A DNA stretch of 64,000 bases, taken from assembly GCF_047303175.1 (NCBI RefSeq), contig NZ_CP138945.1, one strand, 5' to 3'. Below, piece by piece: positions 18,803-26,167 of the stretch. This stretch comes from Prochlorococcus_E sp000760215 (GTDB lineage: Bacteria; Cyanobacteriota; Cyanobacteriia; PCC-6307; Cyanobiaceae). Position 1 is the stretch's first letter. The number at the start of each line of letters is the position of its first letter. The position numbers and the translations under genes are program-made. The notes beneath the pieces were generated by a model. That model saw only the letters and a list, made by a program, of their open reading frames with translations, was not told the origin of the DNA and searched no databases.

Positions 18803-19963
18803 ATGAATCTTGATCTAAATGCAAAGGTTATAGGAGGGGGAGCTACAGGTGCATTGCTTTCATTAGCACTCTGTAAAGAAAAATTAAACGTAAGTATTTT
18901 TGAGAATCAGACATATGAATCTATTATTTCTAGAGACAGAGTTTATGCTATAACTCATTCGTCAAGAAGATTATTTCAAAAACTAAATATCTGGTCAGAA
19001 ATTAGAGAGTATTTAAACCCATTCAATAGTTTAATAATTGAAGACTCAATTATTAATAAAAAATTTTTACTAGAAACTAAGGACTTATCCATTGATAGTC
19101 AAAAATATAATGCTATTGGCTGGACGATAGATCACAAGGAACTCATGAATTTCCTTTTTAACAAGCTTGGTAATTATCCAAATATTAAACTATATTTTGA
19201 TTGTAAACAATCATTTTCTGATGATAATATCGGATATGACTATTATTTTGCTGCTGATGGACTCTCGTCTTTATATAGAACAAAATGGAATATAAAACGC
19301 CATTATTTCAGATATCATCAAGCATGTGTTACCTTTAAAATAATTTTGAGAGGAGATAATCTCAATCAAGCATATGAAATCTTTAAACAAGATGGTCCAA
19401 TGGCCATACTGCCCGTAAAAGCAGGGCAGTATCAAATAGTTTTGAGTTCATCATTACAAAAATGCGAACAAATAATAAATCTATCAACCTCTAGATTCTT
19501 CGATTATATTGCTCCATTATTTCCATCTCATTTGGAAGTAGATCAATTAGTCAATCAGCCTCAATCTTTTCCTTTGTGTTTTTCATTAGCTAGAAACTTA
19601 CGCAAGGGTAATAAATTCCTACTTGGGGAATCAGCACATTCACTTCACCCTGTTGGTGGACAGGGCCTTAACCTTTCTATTAGAGATATTGATTCTATTA
19701 TTACCATGATTTATCATGACAATAAAAATAATAGAAAATATCATGTAAAAAAAATTAATCGAGATAATTATTCATGTCGACGCTATATTGATATTATAGT
19801 AACATCATTATTGACTGATTCTTTAGTTAGATTCTTTTCAAATAAAAACACTGTCTTAACAATTTTACGCAGATTAGTATTTATTTTTCTTATTAAATTT
19901 ACTTACCTTCGTAAAATTATACTATCTATTATGACAGATGGAATTTTAGACATTAAACTATAA
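18803..19963 (+). CDS. FAD-dependent monooxygenase, UbiH/VisC-like
   Basis: About 386 residues from the ATG at 18803; an in-frame TTG 15 bases earlier is less likely. The FAD-binding start KVIGGGATGALLSLAL, the RDRVYAITHSS block, the AADGLSSLYR equivalent of the DG motif, and LLGESAHSLHPVGGQGLNLSIRD identify the ubiquinone-hydroxylase-like aromatic monooxygenase family. The usual GDAAH is GESAH here, an Asp-to-Glu change at a ribityl-binding position. The C-terminus (about 345-375) is hydrophobic and may attach to the membrane. A quinone or other prenyl-aromatic substrate is a family-based guess; the gene is very AT-rich. Confidence 0.85.
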   Translation: MNLDLNAKVIGGGATGALLSLALCKEKLNVSIFENQTYESIISRDRVYAITHSSRRLFQKLNIWSEIREYLNPFNSLIIEDSIINKKFLLETKDLSIDSQKYNAIGWTIDHKELMNFLFNKLGNYPNIKLYFDCKQSFSDDNIGYDYYFAADGLSSLYRTKWNIKRHYFRYHQACVTFKIILRGDNLNQAYEIFKQDGPMAILPVKAGQYQIVLSSSLQKCEQIINLSTSRFFDYIAPLFPSHLEVDQLVNQPQSFPLCFSLARNLRKGNKFLLGESAHSLHPVGGQGLNLSIRDIDSIITMIYHDNKNNRKYHVKKINRDNYSCRRYIDIIVTSLLTDSLVRFFSNKNTVLTILRRLVFIFLIKFTYLRKIILSIMTDGILDIKL

Positions 19964-19990
19964 ATCAATTTTGGATATTATTAGATTATA

Positions 19991-20209
19991 ATGATTTATA
20001 CAAGCTACAAAAGAAATCCTCCTTCAGAGTACTTTTGTAATTACTTAAAAAAGGAATTTTCATTAAACGATAAAGCAATTAATTTATGTATTAAACATAG
20101 TCAGTTAGAAAATGCGCCCATATCAATAATTCTATGGAACTTTGGTCTCATTACCCTCAAACAATATCAACTACTTATTGATTGGATTCATCAGAATAAA
20201 AAAGATTGA
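19991..20209 (+). CDS. DUF2949 family small protein
   Basis: A 72-residue protein with the cyanobacterial DUF2949 pattern: a helical stretch EYFCNYLKKEFSLNDKAINLCIKHSQ, then PISIILWNFGLITLKQYQLLIDWI. The conserved WxxGLIxLxQ core is clear. It is soluble, all-helical by appearance, and lies 27 bases after the monooxygenase gene. Function unknown. Confidence 0.8.
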   Translation: MIYTSYKRNPPSEYFCNYLKKEFSLNDKAINLCIKHSQLENAPISIILWNFGLITLKQYQLLIDWIHQNKKD

Positions 20210-20369
20210 TTAATTTTCTTTATAGTTTGCTATGATTATTGAGTATATTATAATTACCAACTTTTATTTTATTGACCATACTAAATTCTAGGCAAATCCT
20301 TCATTATCTAACCCTCCTTATTAATGATCTTCCTTTTATCAATGCACATTCATATCTAAGATGAAATAA

Positions 20370-20405
20370 AATACTTATGCTTATTGATCGATAAGCATAA
20401 GTATT
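20370..20405. terminator. Perfect 15-bp hairpin between DUF2949 and DUF3038 genes
   Basis: ATACTTATGCTTAT (20371-20384) pairs perfectly with ATAAGCATAAGTAT (20391-20404), with one more A-T pair outside and a loop of TGATCG. The following bases are only weakly T-rich, so terminator function is likely but not certain. It lies 25 bases before the DUF3038 start, so an RNA-processing or regulatory role is also possible. The rest of 20210-20429 holds no gene that I can support. Confidence 0.5.
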
Positions 20406-20429
20406 CTATTTATGATCTAATATTATTCC

Positions 20430-20990
20430 ATGACTTCACTAATCACACATAATTTCTTGGGATTCCAAACTTCTAAAGTACGTAGAGCCTTAGAAAAGAT
20501 CGATTTACTCTTCTTGGCTATTGAAGCAATAGATATTAACGCTTCACAATCTTTTGACTTTGCATCAAGAAAGCTTGATCTATTAACTGTCTTTCCTAAC
20601 TCTATTGAGATCTGGAAATCAAGATGCCACAATCCTATTCGTAGATCAGCTAGAAATTCTTCTATATCAACAGAATCTTTTAATGCCTTATTAGTCCTTC
20701 TTTCGTCTATGACGGGTCAACTCTATCCACAGATACGAGTTCTTTTGTCAACAAGAGGATATGACCCAATGAATGATATTAAATTCGAGCAATTTAGAAC
20801 AAGGTTTTCTGAATTGATTTCTGAAAGGATGAATTTAAGAAGAGGAGCCGTAAGGAAATACCTTAACAAGGCTGAGACTTCAAAAACTTTTCACCGTAAA
20901 CTATTAATGATCTTAGCTCTTTCCTCTGGTCCAGGTGGATTATATCGCCTTTCCTCTAGTATATTTGATCCTTTGAATGCTATGCTATAA
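20430..20990 (+). CDS. DUF3038 family protein
   Basis: A 186-residue cyanobacterial DUF3038 protein. The family start is around KIDLLFLAIEAIDINASQSF, followed by LPNPIR-like PNSIEIWKSRCHNPIRR and a helical second half with RKLLMILALSSGPGGLYRL near the end. It is followed after 2 bases by the DUF4335 gene, a pairing conserved in cyanobacteria that suggests the two products work together. No catalytic motif or membrane helix is visible. Function unknown. Confidence 0.8.
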   Translation: MTSLITHNFLGFQTSKVRRALEKIDLLFLAIEAIDINASQSFDFASRKLDLLTVFPNSIEIWKSRCHNPIRRSARNSSISTESFNALLVLLSSMTGQLYPQIRVLLSTRGYDPMNDIKFEQFRTRFSELISERMNLRRGAVRKYLNKAETSKTFHRKLLMILALSSGPGGLYRLSSSIFDPLNAML

Positions 20991-20992
20991 CT

Positions 20993-21601
20993 ATGAAAAT
21001 TAGTAGAAAATTTACAGAAGGAATAGCTAGATTAGATCTTGAAGGTATACCTGACCAATCATTGGGACATGATCAAAATACCATAGGAATTCTTATGAAT
21101 TGGAGATTAGACTTGATAGGACTATCAGTTTTAGAAGGAAAGATTGAAAATTTGGTTAACCTGATTTATGTAATATCTACTTATTCTAGATATTGTATTT
21201 CAGGTATTTATAAGCCTGTAAATGATGAAAGCGGATCTATATCCTTATCCAATGAATCTAATTTTCATAAGCTTAAGCTAATTAGTACGAAAAGCAATAT
21301 AAAGCCACTAACTTTAGAATTAGATGATGCTGAATTAGCTGACCTAACTAAATGCCTCGACAAGGTAACTAATGATACCAATTTGGCAATTCAATGGAAT
21401 ATTCCAAACTCCAAAAAGCTTTTTCGAAGTCAGTTAATAAGTAATTTATATGATCCTATCAGGATCATATACCCAATTACTGGTCTTGCTATATTCTCTC
21501 TCACAGTATTACTTTTTTACAATTATCCTCGATCAATTCAACCAGAGACCACAGTAGGCTCATCAGTTCTACCAAGTAGATCAGAAAATAAAATAGATTA
21601 A
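20993..21601 (+). CDS. DUF4335 family protein with C-terminal anchor
   Basis: A 202-residue protein. The N-terminal domain (MKISRKFTEGIARLDLEGIPD through LSVLEGKIENLVNLI) matches DUF4335; the middle contains LTLELDDAELADLTKCLDKV. One strong hydrophobic helix lies at about residues 161-180 (PITGLAIFSLTVLLFY), followed by a short polar tail. It is probably tail-anchored, with the domain on the cytosolic side. It starts 2 bases after DUF3038, so the pair is translated together. Function unknown. Confidence 0.8.
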   Translation: MKISRKFTEGIARLDLEGIPDQSLGHDQNTIGILMNWRLDLIGLSVLEGKIENLVNLIYVISTYSRYCISGIYKPVNDESGSISLSNESNFHKLKLISTKSNIKPLTLELDDAELADLTKCLDKVTNDTNLAIQWNIPNSKKLFRSQLISNLYDPIRIIYPITGLAIFSLTVLLFYNYPRSIQPETTVGSSVLPSRSENKID

Positions 21602-21660
21602 TATCTTGACGGATTACATTTTCAGGTCAGAATTAAAAAAATAATATAAATATATCTTTA

Positions 21661-22029
21661 ATGGTACTGTCAGGTCCTAATAAGAAGAGAAAGCAAGCTA
21701 GGAGCTTCATTTTTAGGGGTAAAAACGGAAAAAAGAAAGTCAGGCAAATAATAGAAGCAATTCTAATGTTGGTAATAGGATCAAATTTAATTGTATTTTT
21801 AAATACACTTCCGTCTGATTTTATAACAACAAGGCTCTCCAAAGAGATTTGGATTCAACTATATACTGCTTTAAGTAGTATTTTCAATTCTCTATCTAGT
21901 ATTTGTGTTGCTCTAATCGTAATAACCCTTTTGATCGCTAGTTTACTATTGATCCTAGGCGGAATATTTAGGCTACTTGTTATTTATAGTCGAAGGAAAT
22001 CAAAGTCTAGTAAAAATAAATCTGATTAA
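21661..22029 (+). CDS. Two-TM protein, unknown function
   Basis: A 122-residue protein with a very basic N-terminus (GPNKKRKQARSFIFRGKNGKKK), a helix at about residues 35-52, a middle amphipathic stretch, a second long helix (about 82-108, VALIVITLLIASLLLILGG), and a basic tail RRKSKSSKNKSD. The charge pattern predicts both ends in the cytosol. It follows DUF4335 by 59 bases. I do not recognise the family. Confidence 0.65.
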   Translation: MVLSGPNKKRKQARSFIFRGKNGKKKVRQIIEAILMLVIGSNLIVFLNTLPSDFITTRLSKEIWIQLYTALSSIFNSLSSICVALIVITLLIASLLLILGGIFRLLVIYSRRKSKSSKNKSD

Positions 22030-22062
22030 TTACTGAAATTATATATTCATAAAAAATAATGA

Positions 22063-22068
22063 TATAAT
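22063..22068 (+). promoter_or_regulatory. Possible -10 element for the four-TM gene
   Basis: A perfect TATAAT lies about 95 bases upstream of the ATG at 22164. No convincing -35 is visible, which is common in Prochlorococcus promoters. In DNA this AT-rich the match could arise by chance. Confidence 0.25.
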
Positions 22069-22163
22069 ACTTTAATGAAATGTATTTATAGTTTACCTAA
22101 AACAAAATATTAATATTAGGTTATTAAACAAAACTCTTTCTCACCTTAATTAAAATCTTTGAT

Positions 22164-22568
22164 ATGTCAGAAAAGCGTTTCTCAATATTATTTATTTTAT
22201 TTAGCCAAATATTAGTCCTTAGATATTTATTAAGCCTATATTTTAATGGCTCACTGTTCTGGATACCTGTAGGCATTTCATTTGTTCTAGTGCTTATGAT
22301 ATTAATTACCGATGACAAATCAATTTATCGCCTTACAAGTAATTTCAGCCTTAATAGGCAAATTCAGATATCAGCGTATTTAGTTCTATGCTTTATATAT
22401 ATATTCGCTTGTTTGGCTGGCTTAATACTCTTAACCAAATTGATACCTATTAATGATTACAGCATTACTTTGGTTCCATTTATAGCATTATATATTTGCG
22501 TATTTGGTTCAATTGTTGGTATAACTCATAAGCTATTTTCCGCCATGCGAAACAACGCAAAGTATTAA
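22164..22568 (+). CDS. Four-TM protein, unknown function
   Basis: A 134-residue, largely hydrophobic protein. Four helices are apparent at about residues 6-26, 31-48, 71-92 and 102-122, with short polar links such as TDDKSIYRLTSNFSLNRQ between helices 2 and 3. The C-terminus HKLFSAMRNNAKY is basic. No transporter or enzyme motif is visible. It is part of the small-gene run at 20-26 kb. Family not recognised. Confidence 0.65.
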   Translation: MSEKRFSILFILFSQILVLRYLLSLYFNGSLFWIPVGISFVLVLMILITDDKSIYRLTSNFSLNRQIQISAYLVLCFIYIFACLAGLILLTKLIPINDYSITLVPFIALYICVFGSIVGITHKLFSAMRNNAKY

Positions 22569-22634
22569 CAAATAATAACTCTGCTTATAATTTTACCTAT
22601 ATTATTATAATAGATAAAATTAATTATTAACTTT

Positions 22635-22949
22635 ATGTTGTCTGTAATTAAGTACAGTTCTGAGGACTGTGGCACTTGCCACCGTATGAGTCATTATGAT
22701 GCATCAGTAACCATAGAGATGAATCTTGAATTTATTGATGTTCCTATGCAGGATACTAATCAATACAGAAAGTATAGAAGAATACTAATATCTAAATATC
22801 CAAACAAAGAAGGAATGGGATGGCCCACATATTTAATTGTTGAGGAACCTTTGGCTGACTTTAAAATAATAGGAGAGATTAAAGGAGGAATGTCAAAAGG
22901 TGAATTTAGAGAGAATTTAAATGATATTATTAATACTAGTAATTTATAA
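22635..22949 (+). CDS. Thioredoxin-like protein with CGTC motif
   Basis: A 104-residue protein with a thioredoxin-type fold pattern: beta strand SVIKYSSE, redox motif C12-G-T-C15, helix, strand LEFIDVPMQ, then GWPTYLIVEE holding the cis-proline-type segment before a strand, and a C-terminal helix. The CGTC motif differs from the thioredoxin CGPC. There is no signal peptide, so it is probably cytosolic. Its partner is unknown. It is convergent with the small membrane gene at 22955. Confidence 0.75.
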   Translation: MLSVIKYSSEDCGTCHRMSHYDASVTIEMNLEFIDVPMQDTNQYRKYRRILISKYPNKEGMGWPTYLIVEEPLADFKIIGEIKGGMSKGEFRENLNDIINTSNL

Positions 22950-22954
22950 GTTAA

Positions 22955-23131
22955 TCATTGTTTAGGATATAGTTTTTCAATATTTTTCTTTTGTTGTTCT
23001 TTTTTACTTTTATCAATTAAATAATCTCTTCTTCTCCTTGCTATAAGTCCTGGTAAGTACCATAAGACAGAAAAAAAGACCAACATAAATATTGGATTTT
23101 TCCATGTCATAAAAGCTATTTGATCAAGCAT
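22955..23131 (-). CDS. 58-residue single-TM protein
   Basis: A short frame read directly from the sequence: it starts MLDQIAFMTWKNPIFMLV, runs through one hydrophobic helix ending VLWYLPGLIARRRRDYLI, and ends in a Lys/Gln-rich tail. The helix with a following Arg cluster gives a consistent membrane topology with the tail in the cytosol. No Shine-Dalgarno is evident. The stop lies 6 bases from the stop of the convergent thioredoxin-like gene, which fits a real compact gene. Function unknown. Confidence 0.6.
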   Translation of the reverse strand: MLDQIAFMTWKNPIFMLVFFSVLWYLPGLIARRRRDYLIDKSKKEQQKKNIEKLYPKQ

Positions 23132-23209
23132 TAATTTGTATGAATATATTTATATTATATACCATTTTTTAAGTAAAACCTCGTCAAATGTATATGCTTT
23201 ATGTTTCTA

Positions 23210-23305
23210 TTAACCAAGTAGATTTAGCCGTAAAATAATCAAAAATGTTAAGCACAAGACTATTGAACCAATTGAAGCCATAGCCAATAAGAGGGATAGA
23301 TTCAT
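23210..23305 (-). CDS. Possible 31-residue membrane peptide
   Basis: A 31-codon frame starting ATG at 23305: MNLSLLLAMASIGSIVLCLT, then a hydrophobic stretch ending RLNLLG. Size and composition are those of the one-helix subunits of photosystems or cytochrome b6f, but it does not match the PsbM, PsbX, PsbN, PsaI, PsaM, Psb30, PetL or PetG patterns I know. It lies upstream of, and on the same strand as, the 58-residue gene. It could also be chance in AT-rich DNA, where hydrophobic codons are common. Confidence 0.35.
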   Translation of the reverse strand: MNLSLLLAMASIGSIVLCLTFLIILRLNLLG

Positions 23306-23465
23306 GAATAAATAGCTAATATAATTAATACATAAATGGTGACTTTTTCACTTATTATACCTTGATATTTTTACTTTGTGGATTCATTATATAAATAATA
23401 GTACAAATGCTACGCTTTCAACTATAAATTAATCTATTATCATTAGACTCTAGTCTTAATAATAT

Positions 23466-23846
23466 CTATTTGGTTTTAGACTTTACTTTTTTGATTAATG
23501 TATAAGTTGTTTTTTTGCCCATCTTGTCTGGAACAGTAATACTACAACCCTTGTCGCGTTTTATATTGCACTTTTTATTAGCTTTAGTAGTCTTCCATGT
23601 ACATGGAACCTCTGATACTACAGAGGACGTGATTTTCCATCCATTTTCAAGATATGACTCAATACTGTTTTTATTGCAAGCAACTGATATTTCAATCGAC
23701 TCAGTAATATATACATCTGTAGATTTTGCTTTACCTCCCTTGTGGAGCAAACCTCCACCTTGTTCTATAAGTGAACAGCCACTTAATATAAATATAGAGC
23801 CAAGCATTAATAAGCCTGTTGTCTTTCTATAGGTTATCATTCGCAT
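23466..23846 (-). CDS. Small lipoprotein, cysteine-rich, unknown function
   Basis: A 126-residue protein with a lipoprotein signal: basic start MRMITYRKTT, hydrophobic core GLLMLGSIFI, then lipobox LSGC with Cys25 as the likely lipidated residue. The mature part is Lys-rich and has four more cysteines in its second half (ACNKN, PCTWK, KKCNIK, KGCSIT), which could form disulfides outside the cytosol. It would be anchored to the plasma or outer membrane. No domain is recognised. It stands alone on the minus strand. Confidence 0.7.
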   Translation of the reverse strand: MRMITYRKTTGLLMLGSIFILSGCSLIEQGGGLLHKGGKAKSTDVYITESIEISVACNKNSIESYLENGWKITSSVVSEVPCTWKTTKANKKCNIKRDKGCSITVPDKMGKKTTYTLIKKVKSKTK

Positions 23847-23914
23847 TCTTTAGATTCTCATTTATAATACTCCATACAATAAAAAATATTATACGTATTA
23901 GCAAATTAATAAAT

Positions 23915-24115
23915 TTATTTCTTCTTTTTTGATTTGCTCTTCTTTGGATCAATAACGGTCAATAATTCTTCCATTTTAGTCATTAAGTCTTTTATATTAT
24001 TAGCTTCAGGCAGCTGTAATTCTTCTGTAACAGCAAGATGTATCGTCCTTAGCTCTGCACGCAAGTGTTTTAGATGAGTCTTGACAGCCTCTTTCTTTTC
24101 TTTAGCTGTTGCCAT
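23915..24115 (-). CDS. Small basic protein, unknown function
   Basis: A 66-residue soluble protein starting MATAKEKKEAVKTHLKHL. It is helical in character, with a lysine-only tail (KKSKSKKKK). The charge suggests nucleic-acid or ribosome contact, but this is inference. No family recognised. Confidence 0.6.
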   Translation of the reverse strand: MATAKEKKEAVKTHLKHLRAELRTIHLAVTEELQLPEANNIKDLMTKMEELLTVIDPKKSKSKKKK

Positions 24116-24216
24116 TGATTTATAAATATTGCATATAAGTATATAACCTTTTACTATTTAATGGAATTAATCTCTCATAAAGTAAGATTTTATTAATCTT
24201 TTATAGATTATATTTC

Positions 24217-24369
24217 ATGAAATTCAAGTTTCTTGACTTAGCTTATAAAAAGGTTTGGGTCCCTTTGTTCGGCAGAGTTCTATTTAAATTGGTTTACTTC
24301 ATTGAACGTGAGAAGCCTACTCAATTACCTACATACCGTATTGAGGACAAATTTGACGAAGATTCTTAG
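24217..24369 (+). CDS. 50-residue protein, unknown function
   Basis: A short frame starting MKFKFLDLAYKKVWVPLFGR, with an amphipathic or membrane-leaning middle (VLFKLVYFIEREKP) and an acidic end EDKFDEDS. It uses the AT-rich codons of its neighbours and fills an otherwise empty gap; it ends 3 bases before the stop of the convergent 127-residue gene. The tight convergent fit supports a real gene. It may be a peripheral membrane microprotein. Confidence 0.55.
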   Translation: MKFKFLDLAYKKVWVPLFGRVLFKLVYFIEREKPTQLPTYRIEDKFDEDS

Positions 24370-24372
24370 GGT

Positions 24373-24756
24373 CTAGTCCAATATAGATATATTCCCCCCA
24401 TTGCAATAGTTCAAAGCAACAATAAATTTATTTGATTTGGTCAGGTTTATTGTTTTGTCTTTAGTTTTTAAAAGTGAAATAGTGTTACTCACGCATTTAT
24501 TTGTATTAGCTGAATATTTTATTACTGGGTTGATATAGATAACTGAGCTTACTATTAATAAAGTTAAATAGACTTTGCTTTTATTATTATCATAATAATT
24601 TGCTGACTTACTTTTGATTTTCAGGATTTTTCTTAGCAAGTCTTCAGGCAGACCAATTTGTACAAACAGAAGCTCAACCCACCAGGGAAGTTTGCCTTTC
24701 CTTTTTGTTAATTCAGGTTTATCACGATTAGCTCTGCCTTCGTCAGATTTTGTCAT
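24373..24756 (-). CDS. Single-TM protein, unknown function
   Basis: A 127-residue protein. The first 25 residues are hydrophilic (MTKSDEGRANRDKPELTKRK), followed by an amphipathic block GKLPWWVELLFVQIGLPEDLL that looks conserved, and one membrane helix at about residues 60-78 (KVYLTLLIVSSVIYINPVI). The rest (about 79-127) is polar with two cysteines (KCVSN, NYCNGG) that may lie on the outer side. Family not recognised. Confidence 0.65.
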   Translation of the reverse strand: MTKSDEGRANRDKPELTKRKGKLPWWVELLFVQIGLPEDLLRKILKIKSKSANYYDNNKSKVYLTLLIVSSVIYINPVIKYSANTNKCVSNTISLLKTKDKTINLTKSNKFIVALNYCNGGNISILD

Positions 24757-24909
24757 TTCCTTGATTTTCGTATTAAGTGGCAGATCCTTGCCTATTTTCT
24801 TTAATATATCTTAAAACCAATATTTTTATCAGAATTAATCATAAAGTTTATTTTTGCAACAGATTCCTATTACTATCATTCCTTCTTATTCCATTATTTA
24901 CTTTTTTAC

Positions 24910-24915
24910 TATAAT
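24910..24915 (+). promoter_or_regulatory. Possible -10 element for the 89-residue gene
   Basis: TATAAT lies about 28 bases before the ATG at 24944, a sensible distance for a short leader. No clear -35 box is visible. The surrounding DNA is AT-rich, so the match carries limited weight. Confidence 0.3.
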
Positions 24916-24943
24916 TTAATTTAGGTTTTGCTTAGATTTTCTA

Positions 24944-25213
24944 ATGGCAAAGAGAAGACGTAAATTGTCCAAGGACTTTGAAAAACTTATTTCATCATCA
25001 AAAAAAGGAAATGAGCTAATTCTTGCTAAAATACATGATATATATGATGACGATATTCGAGAAGAATATGCTCTAGCATTTGCTCCTGTTAAATTTAAGT
25101 TAGACGAAATATCAACTAACTATGATTCATTAGGTATTACTGAGGAATCTGCAAATATGTATGATAATTATACTTCTATGTTGGAGAGTTTTAAGAATGA
25201 ATATGAAATATAA
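24944..25213 (+). CDS. Small soluble helical protein, unknown function
   Basis: An 89-residue protein with a basic start (MAKRRRKLSKDFEKLI) and an acidic remainder (YDDDIREEYALAFAPVKFKLDEI), ending LESFKNEYEI. No membrane helix or cysteine. It is probably all-helical. Nothing in the context fixes a role. Family not recognised. Confidence 0.6.
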   Translation: MAKRRRKLSKDFEKLISSSKKGNELILAKIHDIYDDDIREEYALAFAPVKFKLDEISTNYDSLGITEESANMYDNYTSMLESFKNEYEI

Positions 25214-25230
25214 TTAAATTATTATGATTC

Positions 25231-25452
25231 CTATTTATAGGGTATTACTTTTATTGGTATTGGGCCTTTCCTAATACTGTCTTGCTTGCTTTTACTTGCT
25301 TCTTTATTCTCAGTAAACTCTCTAATGCATTTTTGGTAATTTGAGGTTCTTACACAGATACTCTTTATATCTCTTCTTGTTAATGCTGTTGTTGGATATT
25401 GATCAATTACTAATAGTGCTATGCAAATTATGATCGATTTAATGATTTTCAT
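25231..25452 (-). CDS. Small secreted protein, unknown function
   Basis: A 73-residue protein with a signal peptide: MKIIKSIIICIALLVIDQYP, with likely cleavage after TTALT or nearby. The mature part has two cysteines (SICVRTSNYQKC) seven residues apart that could pair, and a basic end. The size suggests a periplasmic or thylakoid-lumen peptide. Family not recognised. Confidence 0.55.
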   Translation of the reverse strand: MKIIKSIIICIALLVIDQYPTTALTRRDIKSICVRTSNYQKCIREFTENKEASKSKQDSIRKGPIPIKVIPYK

Positions 25453-25569
25453 TCCCCTTGCATCTATTTACATTGTTAATATTACCTCTGGCATTTATTT
25501 GCATAGCTAATATTTCTGTTTGCAAATAAAATGGTTATTCTCTTTTCAGCTTATTAATTTAATATAAAA

Positions 25570-25695
25570 ATGCTATTTAACAGTAATGAGGTAGATGAGG
25601 CCATGTCTTCACTTAAAGAGCAATTGCTTGATGACATGACTAAGGCCATTTTAACTCCAAAAGAGGACCTTGCCGATTCTAATGAAGTTAGTTAA
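25570..25695 (+). CDS. 41-residue acidic protein
   Basis: A short frame starting MLFNSNEVDEAMSSLKEQLL and ending KEDLADSNEVS. It is helical and acidic, with codon usage like its neighbours. Its last 8 bases overlap the 3' end of the convergent DUF2103 gene, a pattern seen elsewhere in this window for real genes. It could be a regulatory or partner peptide; nothing more can be said. Confidence 0.45.
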   Translation: MLFNSNEVDEAMSSLKEQLLDDMTKAILTPKEDLADSNEVS

Positions 25696-25984
25696 GAAGA
25701 CTTTCTATCTTTTCAGTTAATTCAATCTTTGAGTAATCAGTAAGAATATAGACTTCTTGAGCTGATCTTCCTTTTCTAGCATTAAGTTTATACCCCCCCT
25801 TCACTTCCCTAGATATTACTAATTTAAAGCTAACAGACTTACCTTTGACTCTTGTTATAGCACCTGGTGTTATGGTCTTAATATTTTTATCATTGACTAT
25901 CTTTTTGAGGAGGGATATTAACCCTTCTACGTAGCTGCTATGAGTAAGAACTAACCGTCCCAATCTCATTTTAAAAACTGCCAT
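25688..25984 (-). CDS. DUF2103 family protein
   Basis: A 98-residue protein of the DUF2103 family, found in cyanobacteria and some archaea and sometimes described as predicted metal-binding. Recognisable blocks are RLGRLVLTHSSYVEGLISLL, TITPGAITRVKG, and the basic GGYKLNARKGRSAQEVYILT. The GxKLxARxGxxxQEV core is well kept. It is soluble and probably RNA- or nucleotide-contacting given its basic surface (inference). It overlaps the end of the convergent 41-residue frame. Confidence 0.8.
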   Translation of the reverse strand: MAVFKMRLGRLVLTHSSYVEGLISLLKKIVNDKNIKTITPGAITRVKGKSVSFKLVISREVKGGYKLNARKGRSAQEVYILTDYSKIELTEKIESLLN

Positions 25985-26038
25985 TACAAAATATACTGAT
26001 TTCTTTCAGATGTCTAATTTAGATGTTTGAATTTGATG

Positions 26039-26044
26039 TATAAT
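26039..26044 (+). promoter_or_regulatory. Likely -10 element of petN
   Basis: TATAAT ends 21 bases before the petN ATG, implying a leader of roughly 15 bases. No -35 consensus is visible. Position relative to a well-supported gene makes this the best promoter candidate among the small genes. Confidence 0.4.
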
Positions 26045-26065
26045 ATAATTATTGCTATATAGAAA

Positions 26066-26167
26066 ATGCTTTTTACTTTTGCTTGGGCCTCACTGGCCGC
26101 AATATTTACATTTTCAATAGCTATGGTTGTCTGGGGAAGAAATGGTGATGGATCAATTGATATATAA
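26066..26167 (+). CDS. petN: Cytochrome b6f complex subunit PetN
   Basis: A 33-residue one-helix protein, subunit VIII of the cytochrome b6f complex in the thylakoid membrane. It reads MLFTFAWASLAAIFTFSIAM then VVWGRNGDGSIDI. The WASLAA start and the VVWGRNGxGS end are diagnostic of PetN. It is too short for ordinary gene callers. The following frame begins inside its 3' end. Confidence 0.92.
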   Translation: MLFTFAWASLAAIFTFSIAMVVWGRNGDGSIDI

